Of a stretch of DNA of 64,000 bases, positions 50,914 to 58,127 are shown piece after piece. Below the pieces are notes generated by a model that saw only the letters and a list, made by a program, of their open reading frames with translations, was not told the DNA's origin and did not search any database. Position numbers and translations under genes: made by a program. The stretch comes from Aquimarina sp. MAR_2010_214 (lineage in GTDB: Bacteria > Bacteroidota > Bacteroidia > Flavobacteriales > Flavobacteriaceae). How positions within the stretch are numbered: the first letter of the stretch is position 1; each line of letters opens with the position of its first letter. The stretch lies in NCBI RefSeq assembly GCF_002846555.1, contig NZ_PJMS01000001.1, positions 2,108,001 through 2,172,000 of the forward strand, written 5' to 3'.

Positions 50914-51753
50914 TTATGCTTTCAAAAAATCAATAATCATGTTGTCAACGTCATCAAAAAATAGGGAGTGTCCATAATTTTCGGTAGTAATAAATTGAGC
51001 ATTATTCCAATTTTTGCTAATACCTTCTGCTTCACTATAAGGAGCAATATCATCATTTTTGTCATGAATGAGAAGCCCTTTAAGTGTTATGCTTTTAGCA
51101 AAATTAGCTATAGAAAACTCTTCAAAAGAAAAACCGTGCTTTTCTTTAAAATGCAGATTTAATGCTTTCATAAATTTTGGAGAAAGCTTTAAAACCTCTT
51201 GATACCCTTTCATAATTCTGGATAATTCTGAAGGAGGGGCCAATACGATTAGTTTTTCTATTTCTTTATTGGAGTACGTATATTGATGAAATATAGTTGT
51301 CATACCACCTACAGAATGTCCCATTATATGATTAGGCCGATAGAGTTCAACTATTTTTTGAAGGCATTTGGTGTATAAAGGAACATTTAATATTTTTCCT
51401 GTAGAATTACCATGTGCAGGAGCATCAAAAGCAATTACATTATATCCCTTTTTGTGTAATTTTTGTATAAGAGTCTTCCATCGATGTGTGTTACTTTCCC
51501 ATCCATGAACTAATAAAATTGTTTCTCCCATACTTGACCATCTATAGGTCTGTATATAAATAGTGTCAATAAGAACTGTTTCGTCCTCTGCTTCTTCGAG
51601 AAAATCTTCTTGTTCGGGTAATATTTTGCCTTTTCTTGGGGTGCAGAATAGGATGTATGCTTTATTGATTGCTTTTTTTGGATAAAAAAAGAAAAGAAAC
51701 TGGATGTATTTTCCAATTATATGAGGTAAGTATTTTTTGTATTTTTCTTTCAT
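50914..51753 (-). CDS. Alpha/beta hydrolase
   Basis: This 279-residue hydrolase has the oxyanion strand ETILLVHGWESNTHRWKTLI, nucleophile elbow MGHSVGGMTTIF (Ser147), acid candidate in LIHDKNDDIAPYSEA and catalytic His in TENYGHSLFFDD. No signal peptide is clear, although the first 35 residues include a hydrophobic stretch. The start overlaps the cupin gene's stop by 4 bp. The substrate is unknown (ester or lipid likely). Confidence 0.85.
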   Translation of the reverse strand: MKEKYKKYLPHIIGKYIQFLFFFYPKKAINKAYILFCTPRKGKILPEQEDFLEEAEDETVLIDTIYIQTYRWSSMGETILLVHGWESNTHRWKTLIQKLHKKGYNVIAFDAPAHGNSTGKILNVPLYTKCLQKIVELYRPNHIMGHSVGGMTTIFHQYTYSNKEIEKLIVLAPPSELSRIMKGYQEVLKLSPKFMKALNLHFKEKHGFSFEEFSIANFAKSITLKGLLIHDKNDDIAPYSEAEGISKNWNNAQFITTENYGHSLFFDDVDNMIIDFLKA

Positions 51754-52118
51754 TCACCTTCACGATGTACTGCTTCCATAGTAAATGCAGGGAGACAAAT
51801 GGCAAGATACTCACATTCTTCATTAAAAGGGTTAGTATATTGAATTCTTGTGTTTTTTTTGATTTTAATAGATTGTCCCGCTTCTAATATTATTTTCTCA
51901 TCGTCTATAATAAATTGTTTTTTACCTCTAATAATATAGGTGTATTCATCAAATTCTGGAATTTGAAAAGGCTCACTCCAATAAGGTGGAGCAATCATAT
52001 GTGCTATGCTAACTTGAGAATTTTGATCAGTAGCCATGCCAAAATGCTCTTCTATTAATTTTCCATCGGTAGTGGGAACAATAAAAGGAGATTTTTGGAT
52101 ATGATATTTTTTACTCAT
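51750..52118 (-). CDS. Cupin-domain protein
   Basis: This 122-residue single-domain cupin has VSIAHMIAPPYWSEPFQIPE, EYTYIIRGKKQFIIDDEKII and EAGQSIKIKKNTRIQYTNPF. The metal-binding His residues of classic cupins are poorly kept (no HxH pair), so it may be a sensor or binding protein rather than an enzyme. It is translationally coupled to the hydrolase downstream. Confidence 0.82.
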   Translation of the reverse strand: MSKKYHIQKSPFIVPTTDGKLIEEHFGMATDQNSQVSIAHMIAPPYWSEPFQIPEFDEYTYIIRGKKQFIIDDEKIILEAGQSIKIKKNTRIQYTNPFNEECEYLAICLPAFTMEAVHREGE

Positions 52119-52129
52119 TTTTTTATTTT

Positions 52130-52699
52130 TTAATTAGCCGCATCCCAGCTTACCCAGAAGTGTTTGATTTTTGCAGCATCAGGGATATCTGTAGTTGTTA
52201 TTTCTATATCTGTAGTAGATTGAAACTTTTTTGATAATTCTTTTTTATCGATAGTAAAATAAGCTTGAATACTATCTACAAATATTACTGCTGTACTTAG
52301 TGTATTATTGATTTTTGAGATCTTGTAATGATCTTTGATATCTTTGAAAATACTATTAGAGGATAAGCCCGAAGCAGTTTTATACCTAGGATCTACAATT
52401 TGAATATTTTCTATAGTAGATGTTGGATCTGATTCTTTTTGAGCTTCTAAAACTAATAATTTCACACCTCCTTTTTCATAAACCTCTATTTCATTTGCAT
52501 TATTTAGAAACTGGTCTCCTGTGGCTCTCTTTGCAATAGAATCATTAGCATAGATAGAGTCTAATTCTTTGACTTGTATTTCGTTAGTTAATAGTCCTAT
52601 TCTATTGTTGGTAATTTCAAAAGGGTTTTGTTTTTTTTCTTTCTGACAGCTATACATTAATAGTGAAATAAAAAGAATTTTCAATATTCTCTTTGCCAT
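52130..52699 (-). CDS. Lipoprotein of unknown function
   Basis: This 189-residue protein has a lipoprotein signal (ILKILFISLLMYSCQKEK, lipid Cys18) and an alpha/beta mature domain (NRIGLLTNEIQVKELDSIYA, GVKLLVLEAQKESDPTSTIE). I recognise no family. It is 11 bp upstream of the cupin gene in the same direction. Confidence 0.75.
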   Translation of the reverse strand: MAKRILKILFISLLMYSCQKEKKQNPFEITNNRIGLLTNEIQVKELDSIYANDSIAKRATGDQFLNNANEIEVYEKGGVKLLVLEAQKESDPTSTIENIQIVDPRYKTASGLSSNSIFKDIKDHYKISKINNTLSTAVIFVDSIQAYFTIDKKELSKKFQSTTDIEITTTDIPDAAKIKHFWVSWDAAN

Positions 52700-52739
52700 A
52701 ACTAGATGATTAAATGATTTGTTAAACTATAAACGTAAA

Positions 52740-54275
52740 TTATTTCAATAACTTATTCAGTACTCCTAAAGCTCCCCGAATAAAAGTAGCACTGGTTAGC
52801 ACTTTTATTACTGCTTTTTCTGTAGCACTGGTTCTTCTGCTTCTTGATCGAGAGCTGGATGAGCTTCTATTTAGTTTTTCTCTTTCTTTTTTGGCAGCTG
52901 CTTTTGCTTCTTTTGCCTCCGCTTTTTCTATTTTTTTATTTAACAGCTCATAGGCACTTTCTCTATCTATTTCTTCATTATACTTAGGGATAAGCTTTGA
53001 TTTTTTAAGTAAAACTTTTAGTTCGCTATCATTTAGTATATCCATTCGACTCATAGGAGCACGTAGCATAGTAGCTGCTAGTGGGGTAGGGCGTCCCTTT
53101 TCATCAAGGGCAGATACCAAAGCTTCACCAATTCCCAGAGAAGTCAATATTTCTTTAGTGTCATAGTATTCTGAAATCGGATAATTCTCTGCAGTAAGTT
53201 TAATCGCTTTTCTATCCTTGGCAGTAAACGCTCTAAGTGCATGTTGAACTTTGAGGCCTAATTGACTTAAAACTCCATCAGGAACATCAGTTGGATTTTG
53301 AGTTACAAAATAAAGACCGACACCTTTGGATCGTATTAATTTTACAATACTCTCGATCTGACCCATAAGTGCATTAGAAGCTTCTTTAAAAATGAGATGA
53401 GCCTCATCAAGAAAGATAACTAGTTCTGGTCTTCCGCTATCTCCCTGTTCTGGGAAAGTGCCATATATTTCGGCAAGAAGACTAAGCATAAACGTAGAAA
53501 ACAATTTTGGCTTATCTTGTATGTCTGTTAATCTAATGATATTGATAATACCTCTGCCATTTTCATCAATCCTGCATAAATCCTGAACGTCAAAAGATTT
53601 TTCACCAAAAAAGAGATCTGCCCCTTGTTGCTCTAATTCGACTATTTTACGTAAAATAGAACCGGTAGATGCGGTAGAAATACGCCCATAATCCTTTTCT
53701 AATTCCTTTTTGCCTTCTTGAGTTGCAAATTGTAAGACTTTCTTTAGGTCTTTTAAATCTAATAGTGGTAATTTATTATCATCACAATATTTAAATATGA
53801 TAGAGATAATCCCAGCTTGTGTTGTGGTAACATCAAGAATTCTGGATAATAAAACTGGCCCAAACTCACTTACCGTGGCTCTAAGTCGAACACCATCCTG
53901 ATCAGAAAGAGATAAAATCTCTACAGGAAAATCCTTAGCCTCGAATGGGATACCTATTTTTTCATGACGTTCATCAATTTTGGGATGACCAGGGCTGGCA
54001 GCCGCAATCCCACTAAGATCTCCTTTTATATCCATTAAGAGTACAGGTATTCCTTGCTCGCTTAAGTTTTCTGCTAGTACCTGCAGCGTTTTGGTTTTAC
54101 CTGTACCAGTAGCGCCAGCAATTAACCCATGGCGATTTAATGTTTTTAAAGGGATTTTTACATGAGCATTGGTTATTGTTTCGCCATTGTGCATAGCAGC
54201 TCCCATGGTTAGGAAATCACCTTTGGTTTTATAACCTTCGTTAATATGTTCAAGAAATGCCTGGTTATCACTCAT
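52740..54275 (-). CDS. HerA-like ATPase (DUF853 family)
   Basis: This 511-residue protein has Walker A GATGTGKTKTLQ (54-61), a Walker B-type strand VIFLDEAHLIF, and the DUF853 features LLMDIKGDLSGIA and YFVTQNPTDVPDGVLSQLG. The C-terminal part is a basic, low-complexity Lys/Arg/Ser-rich region (SSSSRSRSRRTSATEK). It is related to HerA/FtsK-like hexameric motors, and its cellular role is poorly defined. It is likely cytoplasmic and active as an oligomer. Confidence 0.88.
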   Translation of the reverse strand: MSDNQAFLEHINEGYKTKGDFLTMGAAMHNGETITNAHVKIPLKTLNRHGLIAGATGTGKTKTLQVLAENLSEQGIPVLLMDIKGDLSGIAAASPGHPKIDERHEKIGIPFEAKDFPVEILSLSDQDGVRLRATVSEFGPVLLSRILDVTTTQAGIISIIFKYCDDNKLPLLDLKDLKKVLQFATQEGKKELEKDYGRISTASTGSILRKIVELEQQGADLFFGEKSFDVQDLCRIDENGRGIINIIRLTDIQDKPKLFSTFMLSLLAEIYGTFPEQGDSGRPELVIFLDEAHLIFKEASNALMGQIESIVKLIRSKGVGLYFVTQNPTDVPDGVLSQLGLKVQHALRAFTAKDRKAIKLTAENYPISEYYDTKEILTSLGIGEALVSALDEKGRPTPLAATMLRAPMSRMDILNDSELKVLLKKSKLIPKYNEEIDRESAYELLNKKIEKAEAKEAKAAAKKEREKLNRSSSSSRSRSRRTSATEKAVIKVLTSATFIRGALGVLNKLLK

Positions 54276-54386
54276 AATTAAATATAATTTTGCATAAAAA
54301 TAGGAATCTTAACTTTTCTATAGAAATTATAAGTTACTTTTAATATAAAGTAAGTCACAATACTAATTTTTTATTATTCTGAATCC

Positions 54387-54845
54387 ATGAAAAAAATAAC
54401 ACTGATAATTTGTCTTTTTACTTTTTTTATGAGCTGTAATACAGATGCTACAAAGCCTGTAGATACAGTAGTTTTTCATAAAACTCACGAACCTAAAAAA
54501 TCAACTGCTCCCTTTTCTGATGCTGTGCAGGTAGGAAACCTATATTTTCTGTCTGGTCAGGTAGGAATGGATCATAGTATAAGAAAATTGGTGCCCGGAG
54601 GGATACAACCTGAAACAAAACAAACTTTGGAAAATATCAAAGCAGTTTTAGAACATCATAGCTTGAAAATGGAAGATGTAGTGAAATGTACTGTGATTTT
54701 GGCTGATATAGAAGATTTTTCTGCTTTTAATGAAGTGTATAAAACCTATTTCCCTCAAAAACCGGCACGTACTACCTTTGCAGCAAAAGGATTAGCAGTT
54801 AGTGCTAAGATCGAAATAGAATGTATTGCCGTTAAATCTGAATAA
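54387..54845 (+). CDS. RidA-family protein with lipoprotein signal
   Basis: This 152-residue protein joins a lipoprotein signal (ITLIICLFTFFMSCNTD, lipid Cys17) to a complete RidA domain: VQVGNLYFLSGQVGMD, LENIKAVLEHHSLKMEDVVK, FPQKPARTTFAAKGLAVSAK with the family Arg in PARTT. RidA proteins are normally cytoplasmic enamine/imine deaminases. A lipid-anchored copy would work in the envelope, and its target is unknown. It stands alone between two operons. Confidence 0.85.
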   Translation: MKKITLIICLFTFFMSCNTDATKPVDTVVFHKTHEPKKSTAPFSDAVQVGNLYFLSGQVGMDHSIRKLVPGGIQPETKQTLENIKAVLEHHSLKMEDVVKCTVILADIEDFSAFNEVYKTYFPQKPARTTFAAKGLAVSAKIEIECIAVKSE

Positions 54846-54981
54846 AGATAATAGTTGTAATCTACTATTGATAATGGATTAAGTTGCTTTTTGATAACGT
54901 TTTATAATTTTGATTAGAAGAATTTTTTAAGATGTAATTAATCTGAAATCGTAATTTAATATTATTTACATTTGCAGCCTT

Positions 54982-55611
54982 ATGCAAAAGAGTATACAAA
55001 AATTGGTGAATGATGGTAAAATGCTCCCTTTGATGGAAGAATTTTATACCATTCAGGGAGAAGGTTATCACAAAGGAACGGCGGCATATTTTGTTAGAAT
55101 CGGTGGCTGTGATGTTGGATGTCATTGGTGTGATGTAAAAGAAAGCTGGAATGCAGATTTACACCCTCCAACGGATACAAATGTTATTGTAGAAAATGCA
55201 CTTAAATATAGTAATGTAATTGTGGTTACGGGAGGAGAACCACTTACCTGGGATATGACACTGCTAACTCAGGGACTTAAGGATAAGGGCGCTAAAACTC
55301 ATATTGAAACATCTGGTGCTTATCCTCTAACAGGAGAATGGGACTGGATTTGCCTTTCTCCTAAAAAAGTAAAACTTCCAAAAGAAGAAGTCTATAAAAA
55401 AGCAGATGAGTTAAAATGTATCGTTTATAACAAAAGTGATTTTGAATTTGCAGAAAGACAAGCAGATAAAGTTTCTGATAATTGTGTATTGTATCTTCAG
55501 CCCGAATGGAGTGTTCGTGAAAAAATCATTCCTCTGATTGTGGATTATGTTATGAAAAATCCAAAATGGAAAGTTTCTCTTCAAACTCATAAATACTTAA
55601 ATATACCTTAA
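54982..55611 (+). CDS. queE: 7-carboxy-7-deazaguanine synthase
   Basis: This 209-residue radical-SAM enzyme of queuosine biosynthesis converts 6-carboxytetrahydropterin to CDG. The [4Fe-4S] motif is CxxxCxxC at Cys43, Cys47 and Cys50 (GGCDVGCHWCDVK). EEFYTIQGEGYHKGTAAYFV, VVTGGEPLTWD (SAM) and HIETSGAYPLTGEWDW are present. The compact size matches short QueE. The other queuosine genes are not in this window. Confidence 0.95.
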   Translation: MQKSIQKLVNDGKMLPLMEEFYTIQGEGYHKGTAAYFVRIGGCDVGCHWCDVKESWNADLHPPTDTNVIVENALKYSNVIVVTGGEPLTWDMTLLTQGLKDKGAKTHIETSGAYPLTGEWDWICLSPKKVKLPKEEVYKKADELKCIVYNKSDFEFAERQADKVSDNCVLYLQPEWSVREKIIPLIVDYVMKNPKWKVSLQTHKYLNIP

Positions 55612-55882
55612 AAGGAGCTATTGGTTTGATTATTAGGGTTTTTGATTAGATATACAAGTATTTAATCGTTAATACACTGTGGTTTTTCCATAATCCCAGG
55701 GATAATTCCCCATATTCCGCTTTTTAAAATGAAGGAAAAAGACTACTGTTTTTGTGTTTTTTTAATATTTCATATACTTTTTACCCAGCTCTTTAAGTAT
55801 TTATATCGAAATTATCATTTTTGTTTTACTACTTGTTTTAATAGTGCTTAAATTTATGTGAACAATTTAAAATCAGTTTCTT

Positions 55883-55981
55883 ATGAAAAATTTATACACT
55901 ACATTTGGATTAACTTTTAGAACTTTTATCAGTTTTATAAAGGAATTACCAGGGGCATCTTTATATGCTATGCGTAGATAA
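55883..55981 (+). CDS. 32-residue peptide of a tandem microprotein family, copy 1
   Basis: ATG 55883 opens exactly 32 codons. The N-terminal half is amphipathic and aromatic (FGLTFRTFISF) and the end reads IKELPGASLYAMRR. Length, Phe spacing, the Leu-Pro core and the basic end agree with copies at 56097, 56748 and 57123. The leader AACAATTTAAAATCAG resembles the leader of copy 3. A weak -7 element (TAAATTTA) lies at 55849-55856. The function is unknown; candidates are a small hydrophobic toxin, a signalling peptide or a membrane microprotein. Confidence 0.58.
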   Translation: MKNLYTTFGLTFRTFISFIKELPGASLYAMRR

Positions 55982-56096
55982 GTATCGCATAAACTTTTAA
56001 TATTTAAGCGTGAAATTTATTTTTCGTCGAATATAAAGGTCATTTTAATTATTCTTTTAGGTTAGTTAACAATTTTTTGTGCTCATAAATGTAAAT

Positions 56097-56194
56097 ATGA
56101 GGTATTTCACCTCTATTTTCGGACTAATTTTTATAACAATAGTTAGTTTTTAAAAGACCTTCCAGGAGTATCGCAATATGCAATCAATAACTGA
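56097..56194 (+). pseudogene. Microprotein family, copy 2, broken by a 1-base deletion
   Basis: ATG 56097 gives MRYFTSIFGLIFITIVSF and then a stop at 56151. Adding one T to the T run at 56147-56151 restores LKDLPGVSQYAINN and a stop at 56194. The restored product has 32 residues, like the others, so the locus is 98 bp instead of 99. It is therefore either a decayed copy or a homopolymer sequencing error. Confidence 0.55.
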
Positions 56195-56747
56195 TGAATG
56201 TACTAGTTTATTATCATCCGTCATTTTGTTTTTTGGATCTTTGATAAGAGATTGTTTTGAGGAACAATCTCTTACTGATTTTATAAGTAAGGAATGGATG
56301 ATGCATAGTATCAGAAAAAGACTATATATGATTTAATAATAGATGTCTTTTCTTAAATAGTATCGTTTTGACTTATATTAGACAAATACTTCATTTTACC
56401 AATAAAATTTATAATTTCTCAGAATACCTTATTGTTTTGTGACTAGGAGAAGAGTAGTGGTGTTTTTAGAATACTATATAGATATGATTATGCTATTTTG
56501 TTGTTTTACATGTTTTTAGAAAACTTGTTTAAACAAATGTAAAGATAAAAAAGGGGGAGAAAACCCCTAAAATTTAGTTTTATTCCGTAAGAAAAAACTT
56601 CAAAAATTAACAAAACAATGTTTGTTTTTGTTGTTATGGCGTTTTTATAGTGGTTTATGTCTAAAATTTTGTTTTAAGGATGTTAATTTTTATTGGTCAA
56701 ATAAGTTTAGATGCTATCTTTGTATAACAAATTTAAACCAGAAGATT
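56195..56747. other. Intergenic stretch inside the microprotein cluster
   Basis: The stretch contains a perfect 12-bp hairpin (56245-56256 with 56263-56274; AAGAGATTGTT core), a GGGG/CCCC mini-hairpin (56552-56568), a 12-bp palindrome (TTGTTTAAACAA at 56525) and the promoter of copy 3. A short frame at 56241 (DFISKEWMMHSIRKR) faintly recalls the peptide family's C-terminal half but is too diverged to call. Confidence 0.5.
56693..56722 (+). promoter_or_regulatory. Promoter of microprotein copy 3
   Basis: TTG (56693-56695), 19 bases, then TATCTTTG (56715-56722), which matches TAnnTTTG exactly. The ATG is 25 bases downstream. Confidence 0.7.
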
Positions 56748-56846
56748 ATGAGGCTATTTTACGGTATTTTTGTTATTGATATTAAGGCTTTAAAGAGCTT
56801 TTTAAGACAACTGCCATCTGCTTGCAGTAATGCAATTCATAGATGA
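56748..56846 (+). CDS. 32-residue peptide of a tandem microprotein family, copy 3
   Basis: ATG 56748 opens exactly 32 codons: MRLFYGIFVIDIKALKSF followed by LRQLPSACSNAIHR. It keeps the Phe/Leu pattern, the LP core and the AIHR end of copy 4, with Cys at the Ala-Ser position. The longer frame from TTG 56622 includes the promoter region and is not conserved, so it is rejected. A near-consensus promoter is centred about 40 bp upstream and a hairpin terminator follows at 56916. The function is unknown. Confidence 0.65.
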   Translation: MRLFYGIFVIDIKALKSFLRQLPSACSNAIHR

Positions 56847-56915
56847 GGTTTTTTCAGATTGTTGAGGGACAATTTTGAAAGCTAAATGAAACGAAAAGGA
56901 ATAAACTTTTTGAAT

Positions 56916-56960
56916 TTATACAAGGAAATTGAGGGAAATTACCCCATTATCCTTGTATAA
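56916..56960 (+). terminator. Hairpin after microprotein copy 3
   Basis: TTATACAAGGA (56916-56926) pairs perfectly with TCCTTGTATAA (56950-56960). An inner GGG/CCC pair extends the stem. It lies 70 bp after the stop of copy 3. The downstream tract is A-rich rather than T-rich, so it may also be an RNA-stabilising structure. Confidence 0.5.
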
Positions 56961-57057
56961 AATAACAAAGGTTTAGGGGGCAAATTTATAAGAATTGAGA
57001 TTTTTGTGTTTATCATCGATAAAATCTTGATTTATATCTAAAACATATATTAAATTA

Positions 57058-57088
57058 TTGACATCGAGTTATATCGGTATTATATTTG
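57058..57088 (+). promoter_or_regulatory. Promoter of microprotein copy 4
   Basis: TTG (57058-57060), 20 bases, then TATATTTG (57081-57088), an exact match to TAnnTTTG. The ATG is 34 bases downstream. Confidence 0.7.
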
Positions 57089-57122
57089 AATAACAATTGT
57101 ATTAATTTTTTAAACATAACAT

Positions 57123-57221
57123 ATGGGGCTATTTTACACAAAATTTAGATTAACTTTTAGAATTGTAATGGATTTTCTAAGAGAGTTACCTGGAGCATCT
57201 GGTCATGCTATTCACAGATAA
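57123..57221 (+). CDS. 32-residue peptide of a tandem microprotein family, copy 4
   Basis: ATG 57123 opens exactly 32 codons: MGLFYTKFRLTFRIVMDF, then LRELPGASGHAIHR. It is the copy closest to the apparent family consensus: FRLTFR aligns with FGLTFR of copy 1, LPGAS is shared with copy 1, and AIHR with copy 3. It has its own near-consensus promoter and a very strong terminator (57274-57313), which makes an independent short mRNA likely. No biosynthetic or transport genes are adjacent (DUF2911 and queE flank the cluster). Confidence 0.68.
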   Translation: MGLFYTKFRLTFRIVMDFLRELPGASGHAIHR

Positions 57222-57273
57222 CAGAAGAACTTACTATCTCTGTTGGGGATAAGAACAAACACAATAGTTGAGG

Positions 57274-57313
57274 AAAAAAATAGCTTGAAAATTTATTTTC
57301 AAGCTATTTTTTT
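57274..57313. terminator. Bidirectional terminator between microprotein copy 4 and DUF2911
   Basis: A perfect 18-bp stem (57274-57291 with 57296-57313; core TAGCTTGAAAA / TTTTCAAGCTA) with a 4-base loop has A and T tracts on its two sides. It serves copy 4 on the plus strand and the DUF2911 gene on the minus strand. Confidence 0.9.
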
Positions 57314-57332
57314 GTGAATTAAATAAGTAATA

Positions 57333-57866
57333 TTATAAGTTAAAAGGTACTTCTACGCGAGTAGTATCCCATCCCAATACCATGTGGTATCCTTTATCTA
57401 CTTTTTTGAAAGCAATAGAAAAAACTTCTAGTTCGTCACCACTTCCAACGGGAACATTTATTCTAGCCACATCTTTACTTTTATCATAAGAATAGGCTCC
57501 CCAACTATCTAGATCAGAATTTATAATAATAGTCCATTCTTTTTTACCTGGGATAGTAAATAATGAATATGTCCCTGCTTTGATAGTTTTATCTCCCATT
57601 TTTACATCCTGAGAGAATCTAATTTCAGTTGCTTCATCAGCCCCAGTCCTCCATACTTTATCATAGGCAGCTAAACTACCAAAAATTTTACGCCCTTTCT
57701 TTTGTGGACGACTATAGACAACTTTAATCTCTGGTTTGGCATTTCTGTCTTTCTTAGCGTAAGAAATATCTGTTGGACTTTTCTGTAGTCCGGCAAACTT
57801 TTGAGCACTTACGCTTGATACTGTACCCAAAAACATAATAATAACTAATACGAGTGATTTTTTCAT
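57333..57866 (-). CDS. DUF2911 family exported protein
   Basis: This 177-residue protein has a signal peptide (KKSLVLVIIMFLGTVSSVSA) followed by PEIKVVYSRPQKKGRKIFGS, YDKVWRTGADEATEIRFSQD and KAGTYSLFTIPGKKEWTIII, the core of DUF2911. The family is abundant in Bacteroidota, is exported and has no proven function. The transcript ends at the shared terminator at 57274-57313. Confidence 0.92.
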   Translation of the reverse strand: MKKSLVLVIIMFLGTVSSVSAQKFAGLQKSPTDISYAKKDRNAKPEIKVVYSRPQKKGRKIFGSLAAYDKVWRTGADEATEIRFSQDVKMGDKTIKAGTYSLFTIPGKKEWTIIINSDLDSWGAYSYDKSKDVARINVPVGSGDELEVFSIAFKKVDKGYHMVLGWDTTRVEVPFNL

Positions 57867-58127
57867 AATGGTGATTTTAATTTTTTATGACAGACGTAAA
57901 GATATTGTTGAACTTACAATTGAAATGTTAATCGAGTCTATAAATTGTGTTAAATGTTTAAGGTAACAATTTGATAGTATACATAACATTATATCCTGTG
58001 TGAAGTTTCTTTTTGTTATGTTTTATTGTTTTTATTGTTATAATATGTAAGTAATATGTTGGGTTTTGTTTTTATTTTGTAACCGTAAAGTATCTTTAAC
58101 CTTTCAAAACAATAGAAAAATAAGAAT

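Noticed and set aside
55729..55851. 40-codon Phe/Tyr/Cys-rich ORF upstream of microprotein copy 1.
   Set aside because: Its composition is what AT-rich random sequence gives, it has no similarity to the 32-residue family, and its end overlaps the putative promoter of copy 1.
56622..56747. N-terminal extension of microprotein copy 3 (Phe/Cys-rich leader).
   Set aside because: It covers the promoter, is absent from the other three copies and starts at a TTG with no support.
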